From: Pseudonocardia kunmingensis
GTDB taxonomy: Bacteria; Actinomycetota; Actinomycetes; Mycobacteriales; Pseudonocardiaceae
Reading direction: 5' to 3'
Assembly: GCF_006716445.1 (NCBI RefSeq)
Contig: NZ_VFPA01000002.1
Location: 1,364,001 to 1,428,000 of the forward strand
DNA: 64,000 bases
The notes beneath the pieces were generated by a model, which was given only the letters and a program-made list of their open reading frames with translations, searched no databases and was not told where the DNA came from. This document shows, piece by piece, positions 1-8,370 of the stretch (position 1 is the stretch's first letter; each line of letters starts with the position of its first letter). Made by a program: the position numbers and the translations under genes.

Positions 1-317
1 CGCATGTCGCGGCACAGGTTGGTGCGCCCGGCCGCGCACTGCGGGCAGGTGCCGCAGGGGCCCATCGGGTTGACCGCCACGCGGTCACCGACCGCGAGCC
101 CCGCCACCTCGGCGCCGACCGCCCGGACCGTGCCGGCGAACTCGTGCCCCATCGGCGCGCCCGGGGAGATCCACGCGCCCTCGGCGTACGCGTGCACATC
201 GGAGCCGCAGATCCCGCACGCGCCGATGTCGAGCACGACGTCGCGCGGCCCGGGCTCCGGGTCCGGCACCTCGACGAGCCCGACCGCGCCGACGCCCTGC
301 CACACCGCCGACCTCAT
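1..317 (-). CDS. Zinc-dependent alcohol dehydrogenase, N-terminal part (truncated by window edge)
   Basis: This is the first 105 or so codons of a medium-chain (GroES-fold) zinc alcohol dehydrogenase or threonine-dehydrogenase-like enzyme, oxidising an alcohol with NAD(P)+. The visible part has the catalytic-zinc Cys in CGICGSD (about residue 35), the GHEF zinc ligand pair (about 58-61) and the start of the structural-zinc lobe (CGTCPQC, about 91-97, with a further Cys near 104). The ATG overlaps the TGA of the upstream ABC ATPase gene as ATGA, so it is the last visible gene of the transporter A operon and may oxidise an imported substrate. The C-terminal Rossmann domain lies outside the window. 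Substrate unknown. Confidence 0.9.
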   Translation of the reverse strand, partial: MRSAVWQGVGAVGLVEVPDPEPGPRDVVLDIGACGICGSDVHAYAEGAWISPGAPMGHEFAGTVRAVGAEVAGLAVGDRVAVNPMGPCGTCPQCAAGRTNLCRDM

Positions 318-1357
318 GCGGGCACCTGCGTCCGGCCCGGGCGGGCGAGGGTGCGCACCGACATCCCGGCGAGCGTCGGGCCCGCGGTGTGCAGGTGGCA
401 GGCGACCTCGCCGGACCCCTGCGCGGGGGTGAGTCGCGGGACCTCCGTGCGGCAGACGTCCATCGCGTAGCGGCAGCGGGTGTGGAACCGGCACCCCGGC
501 GGCACCTGCGCCGGGTCCGGGGGATCGCCTGCGAGCACGATCCGCTCCCGGCTGCGCTGCACGTCCGGCGCGGGCACCGGCACCGCCGACAGCAGCGCCT
601 CGGTGTAGGGGTGGGCCGGGGCGTCGAACACGCGCGCGGTCTCGCCGTGCTCGACGATCTGCCCGAGGTACATCACCGCCACCCGGTCGGAGATGTGGCG
701 CACCACCGACAGGTCGTGGGCGATGAACAGGTAGGTCAGCCCGATCGCCGCGGACAGCTCCTCGAGCAGCTCGATGACCTGGTTCTGGGTGGACACGTCG
801 AGCGCGCTCACGGCCTCGTCCAGCACGAGGATCTTCGGGTCGGCGGCGATGGCGCGGGCGATCGTGAGCCGCTGGCGCTGCCCGCCGGAGAACTCGTGCG
901 GGTAGCGGGTCATCGCGTCCGGCGGCAGCCCCACCCGCTGCAGCAGCTGCGCGATCCGCTCGGTCCGCTCCGCGCGCGGCAGCCGCAGGTGCACGTCGAT
1001 CGGCTCACCGATCGACTCCCGCACGAGCATCGACGGGTCGAGCGAGGAGTACGGGTCCTGGAACACCATCTGGATGTCCCGGCGCGCGGCCCGCAGCTCC
1101 TTCGGCGCCAACCCGAGCAGCTCGCGGCCGTCCAGCCGCACCGACCCGCCGCTGGGCTCGACCAGCCGCAGGACCCCGCGGGCGGTGGTGGACTTGCCGC
1201 AGCCGGACTCGCCGACCAGCCCGAGCGTCTCGCCGGCGTGCAGCGCGAAGCTCACCCCGTCGACGGCGTGCAGCGGCGCCGCCGCGCGGCGGAACGGTGC
1301 CCGGCGCGGGGCGAAGGTCACCCGCAGGTCGGTGACCTCGAGCAGCGGTGCACTCAT
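314..1357 (-). CDS. Peptide-type ABC transporter A, ATPase (OppF/DppF-like)
   Basis: Nucleotide-binding subunit of a Dpp/Opp-family importer, working on the cytoplasmic face with the partner ATPase encoded upstream. The 347-residue protein has Walker A GESGCGKST (about 49-57), the signature FSGGQRQR (about 156-163), Walker B ILVLDE (about 176-181) and the H-loop His near 214. The C-terminal Cys-rich oligopeptide-transporter tail (CRFHTRC) is also present. The ATG was chosen because it overlaps the TGA of the upstream ATPase and the homologous domain begins at once (LLEVTDLRV); a longer in-frame reading toward 2191 is only a shadow of the neighbour. The substrate cannot be read from an ATPase. 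Confidence 0.95.
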   Translation of the reverse strand: MSAPLLEVTDLRVTFAPRRAPFRRAAAPLHAVDGVSFALHAGETLGLVGESGCGKSTTARGVLRLVEPSGGSVRLDGRELLGLAPKELRAARRDIQMVFQDPYSSLDPSMLVRESIGEPIDVHLRLPRAERTERIAQLLQRVGLPPDAMTRYPHEFSGGQRQRLTIARAIAADPKILVLDEAVSALDVSTQNQVIELLEELSAAIGLTYLFIAHDLSVVRHISDRVAVMYLGQIVEHGETARVFDAPAHPYTEALLSAVPVPAPDVQRSRERIVLAGDPPDPAQVPPGCRFHTRCRYAMDVCRTEVPRLTPAQGSGEVACHLHTAGPTLAGMSVRTLARPGRTQVPA

Positions 1358-2361
1358 CGCGTACCTCGCAGGGTCAGCTCGGGGTGCCGGAGGCACCGGG
1401 TGGCCCGGCCGGGCGCGACCGGTTGCAGGACGGGGTCGGTGCCGCACGGGTCCGCGGCGTAGGAGCAGCGGGGGTGGAAGCGGCAGCCCGCGGGGAACGC
1501 GCCGACGGACGGCGGCGCACCCCGGATCGTCGACATCGCCGCGGCGGGCCGGTCCATCCGCGGCATCGCCGCGAGCAGGCCCTCCATGTAGGGGTGCCGC
1601 GGCGTCCGGAACAGCTCGTGCACCGGCGCGGACTCCACGATCTGCCCGGCGTACATGACGAGGACCTGGTCGCAGACGTCGGCGACGACACCGAGGTCGT
1701 GGGTGATCACGATGACCGACATGCCGCGCTCGCGCTGCAGCTCGCGGAGCAGCTCCAGGATCTGCGCCTGCACGGTGACGTCGAGCGCGGTCGTCGGCTC
1801 GTCGGCGATGATCACGTCCGGGTCGCCCGCCAGCGCGATCGCGATCATGACCCGCTGCCGCATGCCGCCGGAGAACTCGAACGGGTACTGCCGGGCGCGG
1901 CGCGCGGGGCTGGGCACCCCGACCCGGTCGAGCAGCTGCACCGCCCGCGTCGCCGCGGCCCGGCGCGGCATCCGCTCGTGCCGGCGCAGCACCTCGGCGA
2001 TCTGGTCCCCGACGGTGAACGCCGGGTTGAGGCTGCTCATCGGCTCCTGGAAGATCATGCCGATCTGCGGGCCGCGGACGTCGGCCATCTCGCGCGGGGT
2101 CAGCGCGCTGAGGTCGCGCCCGAGCAGCCGCAGCGTCTGCGCCCGCACCCGTGACTGCTTCGGCGGCATCAGCCCGGCGATCGACAGGCACGTGACGCTC
2201 TTGCCCGAGCCGGACTCGCCGACCAGGCCGAGCGTCTCGCCGCGGCCGATGCGGAACCCGACGCCGTCGACGACGGTGGCCCAGCCGCTGCCGGTGAGGA
2301 CCTCGACCTCGAGCCCCGCGACCTCGAGCGTGGGCTCGGTCGTGCTGCTGGTACCGCTCAC
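1354..2361 (-). CDS. Peptide-type ABC transporter A, ATPase (OppD/DppD-like)
   Basis: Second nucleotide-binding subunit of transporter A, 335 residues. Walker A GESGSGKS lies near 48-55, signature FSGGMRQR near 165, Walker B VIIADEPTTALD follows, and the C-terminal oligopeptide tail has CRFHPRC. The GTG start overlaps the TGA of the DppC-like permease gene (GTGA), and the stop overlaps the next ATPase start, so the four transporter genes are translationally coupled. Close relatives of this ATPase and of the permeases are seen in transporter C (56507-57517), suggesting an old duplication of the whole system. Confidence 0.95.
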   Translation of the reverse strand: MSGTSSTTEPTLEVAGLEVEVLTGSGWATVVDGVGFRIGRGETLGLVGESGSGKSVTCLSIAGLMPPKQSRVRAQTLRLLGRDLSALTPREMADVRGPQIGMIFQEPMSSLNPAFTVGDQIAEVLRRHERMPRRAAATRAVQLLDRVGVPSPARRARQYPFEFSGGMRQRVMIAIALAGDPDVIIADEPTTALDVTVQAQILELLRELQRERGMSVIVITHDLGVVADVCDQVLVMYAGQIVESAPVHELFRTPRHPYMEGLLAAMPRMDRPAAAMSTIRGAPPSVGAFPAGCRFHPRCSYAADPCGTDPVLQPVAPGRATRCLRHPELTLRGTR

Positions 2362-3254
2362 GACTCGCTCCGTTCCTCGCGGCCCAGCGCGTCCCGCAGC
2401 CCGTCGCCGAGCGTCACGAACGTGAAGACGGTGAGGGCGATGAGCACGCCCGGGAAGATCCCGAGCCACGGCGAGCGGCCGTAGTAGAGGAAGCCCTCGC
2501 GGATCATCGAGCCCCAGCTGGCGTCCGGGGGCTGCACACCGAGGCCCAGGAAGGACAGCCCGGCCTCGGACAGCATCGCGTAGCCCGCGGTGACCGCGAC
2601 CGCCACGGTGAGCGGGGAGAGGGTGTTGGGCAGGATGTGCCGCCAGACGATCAGCCGCGTCGGGGTGCCGATGCTGCGGGAGGCCTCCACGAAGGTCTCC
2701 TCCCGCAGCCCGAGCACCACGCCGCGCACGAGCCGCAGGAACCGGGGCGCCATGAGGATCCCCACCGCGAACATCGCGTTGCGCAGGCTCGGGCCGAGCA
2801 CCGCGACCAGCGCGATCGCCAGCAGCAGTGGCGGGAAGCTCATCGCCGCGTCGTTCAGGCGCATGACGAGGGCGTCGAAGCGGCCGCCGGAGTAGCCGGA
2901 CAGGAACCCGAGCGGCACCCCGATCGCCATCGCCACGACCAGCGCGAGGCAGATCGCGAACAGCGACACCCGGGTGCCGACGATCAGCCGGCTGAGGATG
3001 TCGCGGCCGAGCTGGTCGGTGCCGAGCAGGTGGCCGGGCGAGAACGGGCCCTGCAGCACCCCGCGCAGGTTCTGGTCGTTCGGGTCCGCCGGCGTGACGT
3101 ACGGCCCGACCAGCGCGACCAGCACGAGGAAGGACAGGACGCCGAGCGCCACCATCGCGGCCCGGTTGCGGCCGACCCGGCGCCGGAAGTCGCGCCAGGC
3201 ACCGCCGCCGTACGCGGCGGCCGGCGCGGGGGAGGGGGCTTCGCTGCGCGTCAT
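2358..3254 (-). CDS. Peptide-type ABC transporter A, permease (DppC-like)
   Basis: Inner-membrane permease subunit, 298 residues, of the binding-protein-dependent transport family. It has a cytoplasmic N-terminus, a hydrophobic segment VALGVLSFLVLVALVG, the hallmark HLLGTDQLGRD (about 83-93), several further membrane spans and the EAA loop (FVEASRSIG...RHILPN) that docks on the ATPases. It ends in the typical GDGLRDALG. The ATG overlaps the stop of the DppB-like gene. It closely resembles the DppC-like protein of transporter C (shared QPPDASWGSMI and GDGLRD motifs). Confidence 0.95.
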   Translation of the reverse strand: MTRSEAPSPAPAAAYGGGAWRDFRRRVGRNRAAMVALGVLSFLVLVALVGPYVTPADPNDQNLRGVLQGPFSPGHLLGTDQLGRDILSRLIVGTRVSLFAICLALVVAMAIGVPLGFLSGYSGGRFDALVMRLNDAAMSFPPLLLAIALVAVLGPSLRNAMFAVGILMAPRFLRLVRGVVLGLREETFVEASRSIGTPTRLIVWRHILPNTLSPLTVAVAVTAGYAMLSEAGLSFLGLGVQPPDASWGSMIREGFLYYGRSPWLGIFPGVLIALTVFTFVTLGDGLRDALGREERSES

Positions 3255-4195
3255 CGGGGCCGCACCTTCGGGTTGAGGTAGCCGTACGTGAGGTCGACGA
3301 GGAGGTTGCAGACCATGGCCACCACGACGGCGACCAGCACGATGCCCTGGATCACCGGGATGTCGCGGGTGGTGACCGCGCCGATGGCGACCAGCCCGAG
3401 GCCCGGCACGCCGAACACCTGCTCGACGAGCACGGCGCCGCCGAGCAGCGCGGTGATCTGCAGGCCGAGCACCGTGACCAGCGGGACGCTCGCGTTCTTC
3501 AGCACGTGCTTGCCGATCACCATGCGCTCCCGCAGGCCCTTCGCCCGCGCCGTGCGCACGTAGTCCTGCTGCAGCACGCCGATGATCGACCCCCGCAGCT
3601 GCCGCGCGCTCTCGGCGGCCGAGGCGATCCCGAGCGTCAGCGCCGGCAGCAGGATGTGGCGCAGCCAGGCCGCCGGGTCCTCGTCGAGCGGGACGTAACC
3701 GGTGGCCGGCAGCCAGCCGAGCGCGAGGCTGAACACGAGCACGAACACCAGGCCCAGCCAGAACGACGGCAGCGCGATGCCCAGCGAGGAACCGACGGTC
3801 GCGACGCGGTCGATCCACGTACCGCGGCGCAGCGCCGAGACGATCGCCGTCGGCACCGCGATCACCAGCGAGATCAGCAGCGCCGTCGCGGCGAGCGAGA
3901 TCGTCACCGGCAGGCCGTCGCCGATGGACGTCGCCACCGGGCGGCTGGTGTACAGGGAGGTGCCCAGATCGCCCGCGAGCGCCCCGGTGACCCAGTCCCA
4001 GTACTGGACCAGCACCGGCCGGTCCAGGCCGAGCCGTTCGCGCACGGCCGCGACCTCCGCGACCGTGGCGTCCGGGCCCGCGATCGTGGCGGCGGGATCA
4101 CCCGGGATCAGCAGGACGAGACCGAACACCACGAACGTCACGAGCACGAGCACCGGTAGCGTCGACAGGACGCGCAGGACGAAGAACTTGAGCAC
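3251..4195 (-). CDS. Peptide-type ABC transporter A, permease (DppB-like)
   Basis: First gene of the transporter A operon; a 314-residue inner-membrane permease. It opens with a transmembrane segment (VLSTLPVLVLVTFVVFGLVL), followed by the family motif LIPGDPA, later spans and the EAA loop (YVRTARAKGL...KHVLKN). The GTG at 4195 is preferred over longer upstream readings because a strong GAGGAGGTT ribosome site precedes it and homologues begin at this point, including the equally long paralogue at 54676. No solute-binding-protein gene accompanies this operon, which is unusual for the family. A CTGAACGGACGTTAAG palindrome lies upstream and probably controls it. Confidence 0.93.
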   Translation of the reverse strand: MLKFFVLRVLSTLPVLVLVTFVVFGLVLLIPGDPAATIAGPDATVAEVAAVRERLGLDRPVLVQYWDWVTGALAGDLGTSLYTSRPVATSIGDGLPVTISLAATALLISLVIAVPTAIVSALRRGTWIDRVATVGSSLGIALPSFWLGLVFVLVFSLALGWLPATGYVPLDEDPAAWLRHILLPALTLGIASAAESARQLRGSIIGVLQQDYVRTARAKGLRERMVIGKHVLKNASVPLVTVLGLQITALLGGAVLVEQVFGVPGLGLVAIGAVTTRDIPVIQGIVLVAVVVAMVCNLLVDLTYGYLNPKVRPR

Positions 4196-4527
4196 GGGCG
4201 CAACCTCCTCGATGAAGTCGTCCCTCGTGGCCGGGCATGCGGAAGCACCGGGCGCTCGGCGCCCGGAAAGTCGGGATGGTGGGATCCGGCAGGTGCCGCC
4301 GTACCGCGTGACCTGCGGGACGTCCTCTGCGGCTGAACGGACGTTAAGGGTTCGGGCGGAGATTCCGCAATGCACCGTCCGGCATCTCCGCGGGTTCTCG
4401 GCGAACTGTGGAGAGCTGACCGGGACGTCCCGGCCGGAAGTGTGCGGTCCTCCATTGTCCGGCCCCGGAGCGCCGCTCACGATGGCGACGACCGACGTCG
4501 ACGGCTCGTCCCGAGGATGGTGCAACG
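4196..4527. promoter_or_regulatory. Divergent intergenic region between transporter A and luciferase-like operon
   Basis: This 332-bp gap separates the divergent starts at 4195 (minus) and 4528 (plus). It carries the 16-bp near-palindrome at 4333-4348, roughly midway, and ribosome-binding sequences next to each start. I found no convincing -35/-10 pair. Open reading frames extending across it on either strand look like non-coding extensions of the flanking genes. Confidence 0.6.
4333..4348. promoter_or_regulatory. Operator-like palindrome, site 1 (CTGAACGGACGTTAAG)
   Basis: Near-palindrome matching the window-wide consensus CTKAACGRWCGTTMAG except at one central base. It sits between divergent operons and could control both transporter A and the luciferase-like enzyme. 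Probably a TetR-family binding site (inference). Confidence 0.65.
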
Positions 4528-5781
4528 GTGAAGTTCCACTGGTTCGCGGAGGTCACCCACAGCGGCCTGCCGGACGCCTTCCCGGCCCCGGGCCAGGGCG
4601 CCTGGGTGGACAGCCCGATCGACCTCGCCGACCCCGAGCGGGTCGGGGAGGACTACCGGATGTTCATCCGGCTCATGCAGCAGGCCGACCGCGACGGGTT
4701 CGACGGGCTCGCGGTCAACGAGCACCACCAGACCCCGTTCGCGATGACGCCGTCACCGAACCTGCTGGCCGCGAGCGTGGCCGGCTCCACCGAGAACGCC
4801 GCGATCCTCGTGATCGGCGACTCGCTCGCGCTCTACAACCCACCCACCCGCGTGGCCGAGGAGCTCGCCTACCTGGACTGCCTGTCCGGCGGGCGCGTGA
4901 TCGCCGGCTTCGTGTTCGGCACGCCGATGGACTCCGCGTACGCCTACGGCCGCCCGCCGGTGGAGCTGCGCGAGCGCTTCCACGAGGCCCGCGAGCTGGT
5001 GCTGCGGGCGTGGGCCGAGCGCGAGCCGTTCGCGTTCAACGGGCGCTACACGCAGCTGCGCCACGTCAACGTCTGGCCCCGGCCCGTCCAGCAGCGTCCG
5101 GCGATCTGGGTGCCCGGGTCCGGCAGCGTGGAGACCTGGGAGCTCGTGACGCGGGAGAACTACTGCTACGGGCACCTGTCGTTCTCCGGCCTGCGGTCGG
5201 CCAAACCGCTGGTCGACGGCTACTGGGACTACGTCGCCGCCCACGACGGCGACCTCAACCCGCACCGGATGGCGTTCACCCAGCTCGTCTGCGTCGCCGA
5301 CAGCGACGCCGAGGCCGAGCGCAAGTACGAGCGCGCCGTGAAGTACTTCCAGCGGGTCAAGGACCCGGCCATGCGCTACGCCACCCCGCCCGGCTACACC
5401 TCCACCGAGTCGCTCGCGAAGATGCTGCAGCGGGTGAACACGCCGGCCGCGCTGGAGGACAAGCGCCGGGCGACCCGGGGCGAGATGGGCTTCTGGGAGT
5501 ACGACGAGAAGGGCTACATCATCGCCGGCACGCCGGACCGGGTCGCGCAGCGCATCCGCGAGCTGGCCACCGAGCTGCGCGTCGGGCAGCTGATCGCGTC
5601 GCTGCACATGGGCGACCTGCCCGAGGAGACCGCCGCCGAGAACACCCACCTGTTCGGGACGAAGGTGATCCCGCAGCTGCGCGACCTCTGGGCCGACCAG
5701 CCCGACCACTGGACCCCCGCCGTCTCGCAGCGGCGCATCGCCGCGCGCGCGGGCGTCCCCGCACCCGTCGGAGGGAACTGA
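4528..5781 (+). CDS. Luciferase-like (LLM class) flavin-dependent monooxygenase
   Basis: 417-residue member of the bacterial luciferase-like TIM-barrel family, which uses reduced FMN or F420 to oxidise organic substrates. Visible family features are the early AVNEHHQTPF segment, the GDSLALYNPPTRVAEELAYLD-type strand-helix with GGRVIAGFVFGTP (about 130-142), and the C-terminal GTPDRVAQRI segment common to the family. It starts at GTG 4528 after GAGGATGG. It heads an operon whose third gene is an FMN reductase, the usual partner supplying reduced flavin, so an FMNH2-dependent two-component oxygenase is likely. The oxidised substrate is unknown; transporter A diverges from it. Confidence 0.9.
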   Translation: MKFHWFAEVTHSGLPDAFPAPGQGAWVDSPIDLADPERVGEDYRMFIRLMQQADRDGFDGLAVNEHHQTPFAMTPSPNLLAASVAGSTENAAILVIGDSLALYNPPTRVAEELAYLDCLSGGRVIAGFVFGTPMDSAYAYGRPPVELRERFHEARELVLRAWAEREPFAFNGRYTQLRHVNVWPRPVQQRPAIWVPGSGSVETWELVTRENYCYGHLSFSGLRSAKPLVDGYWDYVAAHDGDLNPHRMAFTQLVCVADSDAEAERKYERAVKYFQRVKDPAMRYATPPGYTSTESLAKMLQRVNTPAALEDKRRATRGEMGFWEYDEKGYIIAGTPDRVAQRIRELATELRVGQLIASLHMGDLPEETAAENTHLFGTKVIPQLRDLWADQPDHWTPAVSQRRIAARAGVPAPVGGN

Positions 5782-5783
5782 GC

Positions 5784-6590
5784 ATGCCCACCACCACCGT
5801 GAACGGCATCGACATCCACTACGACGTCACGGGTGACGGCCCGCCGCTGCTGCTGATCTCCGGGCTCGGCTCCAGCTCGCTGGCCTGGGCGCTCGCGGCC
5901 CCGCGCCTGGCCGAGCAGCACACCGTGATCACGTTCGACAACCGCGGCACCGGCCGCAGCGCCGTGCCGCCCGGCCCGTACGCGATCGACGACCTCGCCG
6001 ACGACGCCGCCGGGCTCGTCGAGCACCTCGGGCTGGGGCCGGTGGCCGCGGTCGGCTGGTCGCTGGGCGGGTCGGTGCTGCAGTCGATGCTGATCCGGCA
6101 CGGCCGCCTGCTGTCCGCGGCCGTGCTGCTCAACGCGTTCCCGTCCTACACGCCGGTCCAGGACGCGTGGCTGGACGCGGGCCTCGCGCTGCGCCGCGCG
6201 GGCGTCGACCCGGTGGCGATCGGGATCACCGGCATGCCGTGGGTGTTCACCCCGCGGCTGCTGTCCGACCACGCGGCCGCGCACGCCCAGGCCGAGCTCG
6301 CCCGCCAGGACCCGCACCCGACGACGCTCGCCGGGTTCGAGGCGCAGGCGGCCGGGCTGCGCGTCTACGACTCCCGCCCGGACCTGCCCAAGGCCGAGAC
6401 CCCCACGCTCGTGCTCACCGGCGCCGAGGACGTGCTCACGCCGGTGGCGCAGTCGGTGGAGATCGCCGACCTGCTGCCGAACGCCACGCTGCAGGTGCTG
6501 CCGCGCGGCAGCCACGGGATGCTGGTGGAGTACCCGGACGACACGCTCGCGGCGATCACCGCGTTCCTGGCGGGGCGGGCCGCCGCATGA
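5784..6590 (+). CDS. Alpha/beta-fold hydrolase
   Basis: 268-residue alpha/beta hydrolase. The oxyanion region (LLISGLGSSSLAW, about 25-37), the FDNRGTGRS strand (about 53-61), the nucleophile elbow GWSLGGS (Ser near 93), a late acid (TGAEDVLTP) and the catalytic His in RGSHGML near the C-terminus are all visible. Such proteins hydrolyse esters, lactones, enol lactones or C-C bonds. The gene begins 2 nt after the luciferase-like gene stops and overlaps the next gene (ATGA), so it probably processes the product of the oxygenase. The specific reaction is not recognisable. Confidence 0.93.
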   Translation: MPTTTVNGIDIHYDVTGDGPPLLLISGLGSSSLAWALAAPRLAEQHTVITFDNRGTGRSAVPPGPYAIDDLADDAAGLVEHLGLGPVAAVGWSLGGSVLQSMLIRHGRLLSAAVLLNAFPSYTPVQDAWLDAGLALRRAGVDPVAIGITGMPWVFTPRLLSDHAAAHAQAELARQDPHPTTLAGFEAQAAGLRVYDSRPDLPKAETPTLVLTGAEDVLTPVAQSVEIADLLPNATLQVLPRGSHGMLVEYPDDTLAAITAFLAGRAAA

Positions 6591-7195
6591 GCCGCCCGCT
6601 GCACGTCGTCGGCCTCGGCGGCACCGTCCGCACCGGCTCCTCCAGCGAGCAGGCGCTGCGGATCGCGGTGGCCCGCGCCGCGGCACAGGGCGCCACCACG
6701 CGCGTGTTCGCCGGCACCGAGCTGGCGCGGCTGCCGATGTACGCGCCGGAGGCGGGGGACGGCGGGCCGGTGGCCCGCGACCTCGTCGAGCACCTGCGCC
6801 GCGCCGACGGGGTGATCGTCGCCTCGCCCGGCTACCACGGCTCGATCTCCGGGCTGGTCAAGAACGCGCTGGACTACACCGAGGACATGCGCGACGACGC
6901 CCTGCCCTACCTCGCCGACCGCTCCGTCGGGCTGATCGTCACCGCCTACGGCTGGCAGGCCGCGGTCACCACGCTCAGCGCGCTGCGGGCGATCGTGCAC
7001 GCGCTGCGCGGCTGGGTCACCCCGTACGGGGCCGCGGTGAACTCGACGCAGACCGGCTTCGCCGACGGGTGCTGCAGCGAGGTGCGGGTCACCGAGCAGC
7101 TGCACACCGTCGCCGACGAGGTGGTGCGCTTCGCCGACCTCGTCGCCGCGCGCCGCCACCAGGTCCTGTCCGGCCCCCAGCCCGCGGAGCGGTGA
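6587..7195 (+). CDS. NAD(P)H-dependent FMN reductase family protein
   Basis: 202-residue flavodoxin-like NADPH-dependent FMN reductase. It has the phosphate-binding loop TVRTGSSSE near the N-terminus and the family motif ASPGYHGSISGLVKNALDY (about 80-98), which contacts the FMN ring. In this operon it most likely supplies reduced FMN to the luciferase-like monooxygenase at 4528. The ATG overlaps the hydrolase stop (ATGA), and its TGA shares one base with the ATG of the next gene. Confidence 0.93.
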   Translation: MSRPLHVVGLGGTVRTGSSSEQALRIAVARAAAQGATTRVFAGTELARLPMYAPEAGDGGPVARDLVEHLRRADGVIVASPGYHGSISGLVKNALDYTEDMRDDALPYLADRSVGLIVTAYGWQAAVTTLSALRAIVHALRGWVTPYGAAVNSTQTGFADGCCSEVRVTEQLHTVADEVVRFADLVAARRHQVLSGPQPAER

Positions 7196-8289
7196 TGGCC
7201 GACGTCCTGGGAACTGCGGGCGCGGAGCTCGTCGCGGGCCGCCCGGTGCTGCTGCTCGACGACTGCGCCGACGTCCCGACCGGCGTGCTCCTCGTGGCGG
7301 CCGAGCGGGTGGACGCGCGCGCGATGGCCTTCCTCGTGCGGGAGTCCAGCGGCATCGTCTGCGTCGCGATGACCGGCGAGCGCCTCGACGCGCTGCGCGT
7401 CCCGCCGCTGGCCGCCCGCGACGCCGGGCCTCTGACCTCGGCGTTCGGCGTGGCCGTCGACCTGAAGGACGGGATCACCACCGGGATCTCGGCCCGCGAC
7501 CGCGCGCTCACCGTCCGCGCGCTGGCCGACCCGGCCACCCGGCCCGCCGACCTGGTCCGGCCCGGGCACGTGCTGCCGCTGCGGGCGCGCGGCGGGGGCG
7601 TCCTGGAGCGGGCCCGCCCGGCCGAGGCCGCCGTCGAGCTGTGCACGTCGGCGGGGCTCGCTCCTGCCGCCGCGCTCGCCACGGCCGTCGACGAGGCCGG
7701 GGAGGTGGCCGGGCCGGCCGCATTGGCCGCGCTCGCCGAGCGGGCCGCGCTGCCCGTCGTGCGGGTGTCGCAGGTCGTGGCGGCCCGCCGGCGCGCCACG
7801 CCCCTGCTGCGGGCCGGGGCGAGCGCGACCCTGCCGACCGCGCACGGCGTGTTCCGCGCACTCGGGTACGCCGGCGACGGCGCCGAGCACCTCGCCCTGG
7901 CGCGCGGGGACCTCACCGGGCCGGCCCCCGTGCCGGTCCACGTGCACACCGAGTGCGTGGCGGGTGACGTACTGGGTTCGCTGCGCTGCACGTGCGCGGC
8001 GCGGCTGGACGCGGCGCTCGCCGCGATCGACGCCGCAGGCCGCGGGGTGCTCGTGTACCTGCGCACCCGGGCGGCTCCCGGGGTCGGCCCGGTGCACGCG
8101 CTGCGCGGCTGCGCGGTGCCCGGCGCGGACACCGCGGCGCTGGCGGCGCACGTCCTGCGCGACCTCGGCGTCCGCAGCGCGCTGCTGCTGGGCGAGGACC
8201 CCGGCGACGGGGCGGGGCTGCCCGCGTCCGGCATCGCCGTCGCCGGGCACCGGCCGCTGCTCGCGACGCCTGCCGCCGACGCGGGCTGA
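7195..8289 (+). CDS. Degenerate RibB-RibA (RibBA-like) protein, probably catalytically inactive
   Basis: 364 residues with the order of bifunctional riboflavin-biosynthesis RibBA: a dihydroxybutanone-phosphate-synthase-like region (about 8-200) and a GTP-cyclohydrolase-II-like region (about 215-355). The fold markers are clear (TTGISARDRA, VRPGHVLPLRARGGGV, HTECVAGDVLGSLRCTC). Key residues are not: the acidic RENE loop reads ADVPTG (25-30), the HTEA motif reads PAE (142-144), and the CEI glutamate is replaced in ATA (162-164). The cyclohydrolase keeps the three zinc cysteines (254, 265, 267) but loses the EGRG segment and the stretch around its catalytic Asp. It is likely a neofunctionalised or flavin-related accessory protein, not a working riboflavin enzyme. 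It is translationally coupled to the FMN reductase. Confidence 0.85.
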   Translation: MADVLGTAGAELVAGRPVLLLDDCADVPTGVLLVAAERVDARAMAFLVRESSGIVCVAMTGERLDALRVPPLAARDAGPLTSAFGVAVDLKDGITTGISARDRALTVRALADPATRPADLVRPGHVLPLRARGGGVLERARPAEAAVELCTSAGLAPAAALATAVDEAGEVAGPAALAALAERAALPVVRVSQVVAARRRATPLLRAGASATLPTAHGVFRALGYAGDGAEHLALARGDLTGPAPVPVHVHTECVAGDVLGSLRCTCAARLDAALAAIDAAGRGVLVYLRTRAAPGVGPVHALRGCAVPGADTAALAAHVLRDLGVRSALLLGEDPGDGAGLPASGIAVAGHRPLLATPAADAG

Positions 8290-8370
8290 CCCGGTGCGGG
8301 TGCGCCTGCGACCGGGCGGTGCGAGGCTTCCCCCGTCGAACGACCCGATCGGTCGAGAAGGAGGACATCC

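Noticed and set aside
4196..4525. N-terminal extension of the transporter A DppB-like permease (424-residue reading)
   Set aside because: Homologues and the paralogue start at the GTG at 4195 with a strong ribosome site; the extension is low-complexity and crosses the regulatory palindrome.
3702..6590. A 962-codon open frame covering the transporter A promoter region, the luciferase-like gene and the hydrolase
   Set aside because: Only the last 268 codons (hydrolase) have family resemblance; the rest is open because of high GC and lies antisense to, or out of frame with, recognisable genes.
8341..8355. CGACCCGATCGGTCG before the nitroreductase considered as another copy of the dispersed operator
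   Set aside because: Shares only the central CGATCG; the CTnAACG/CGTTnAG arms are missing.
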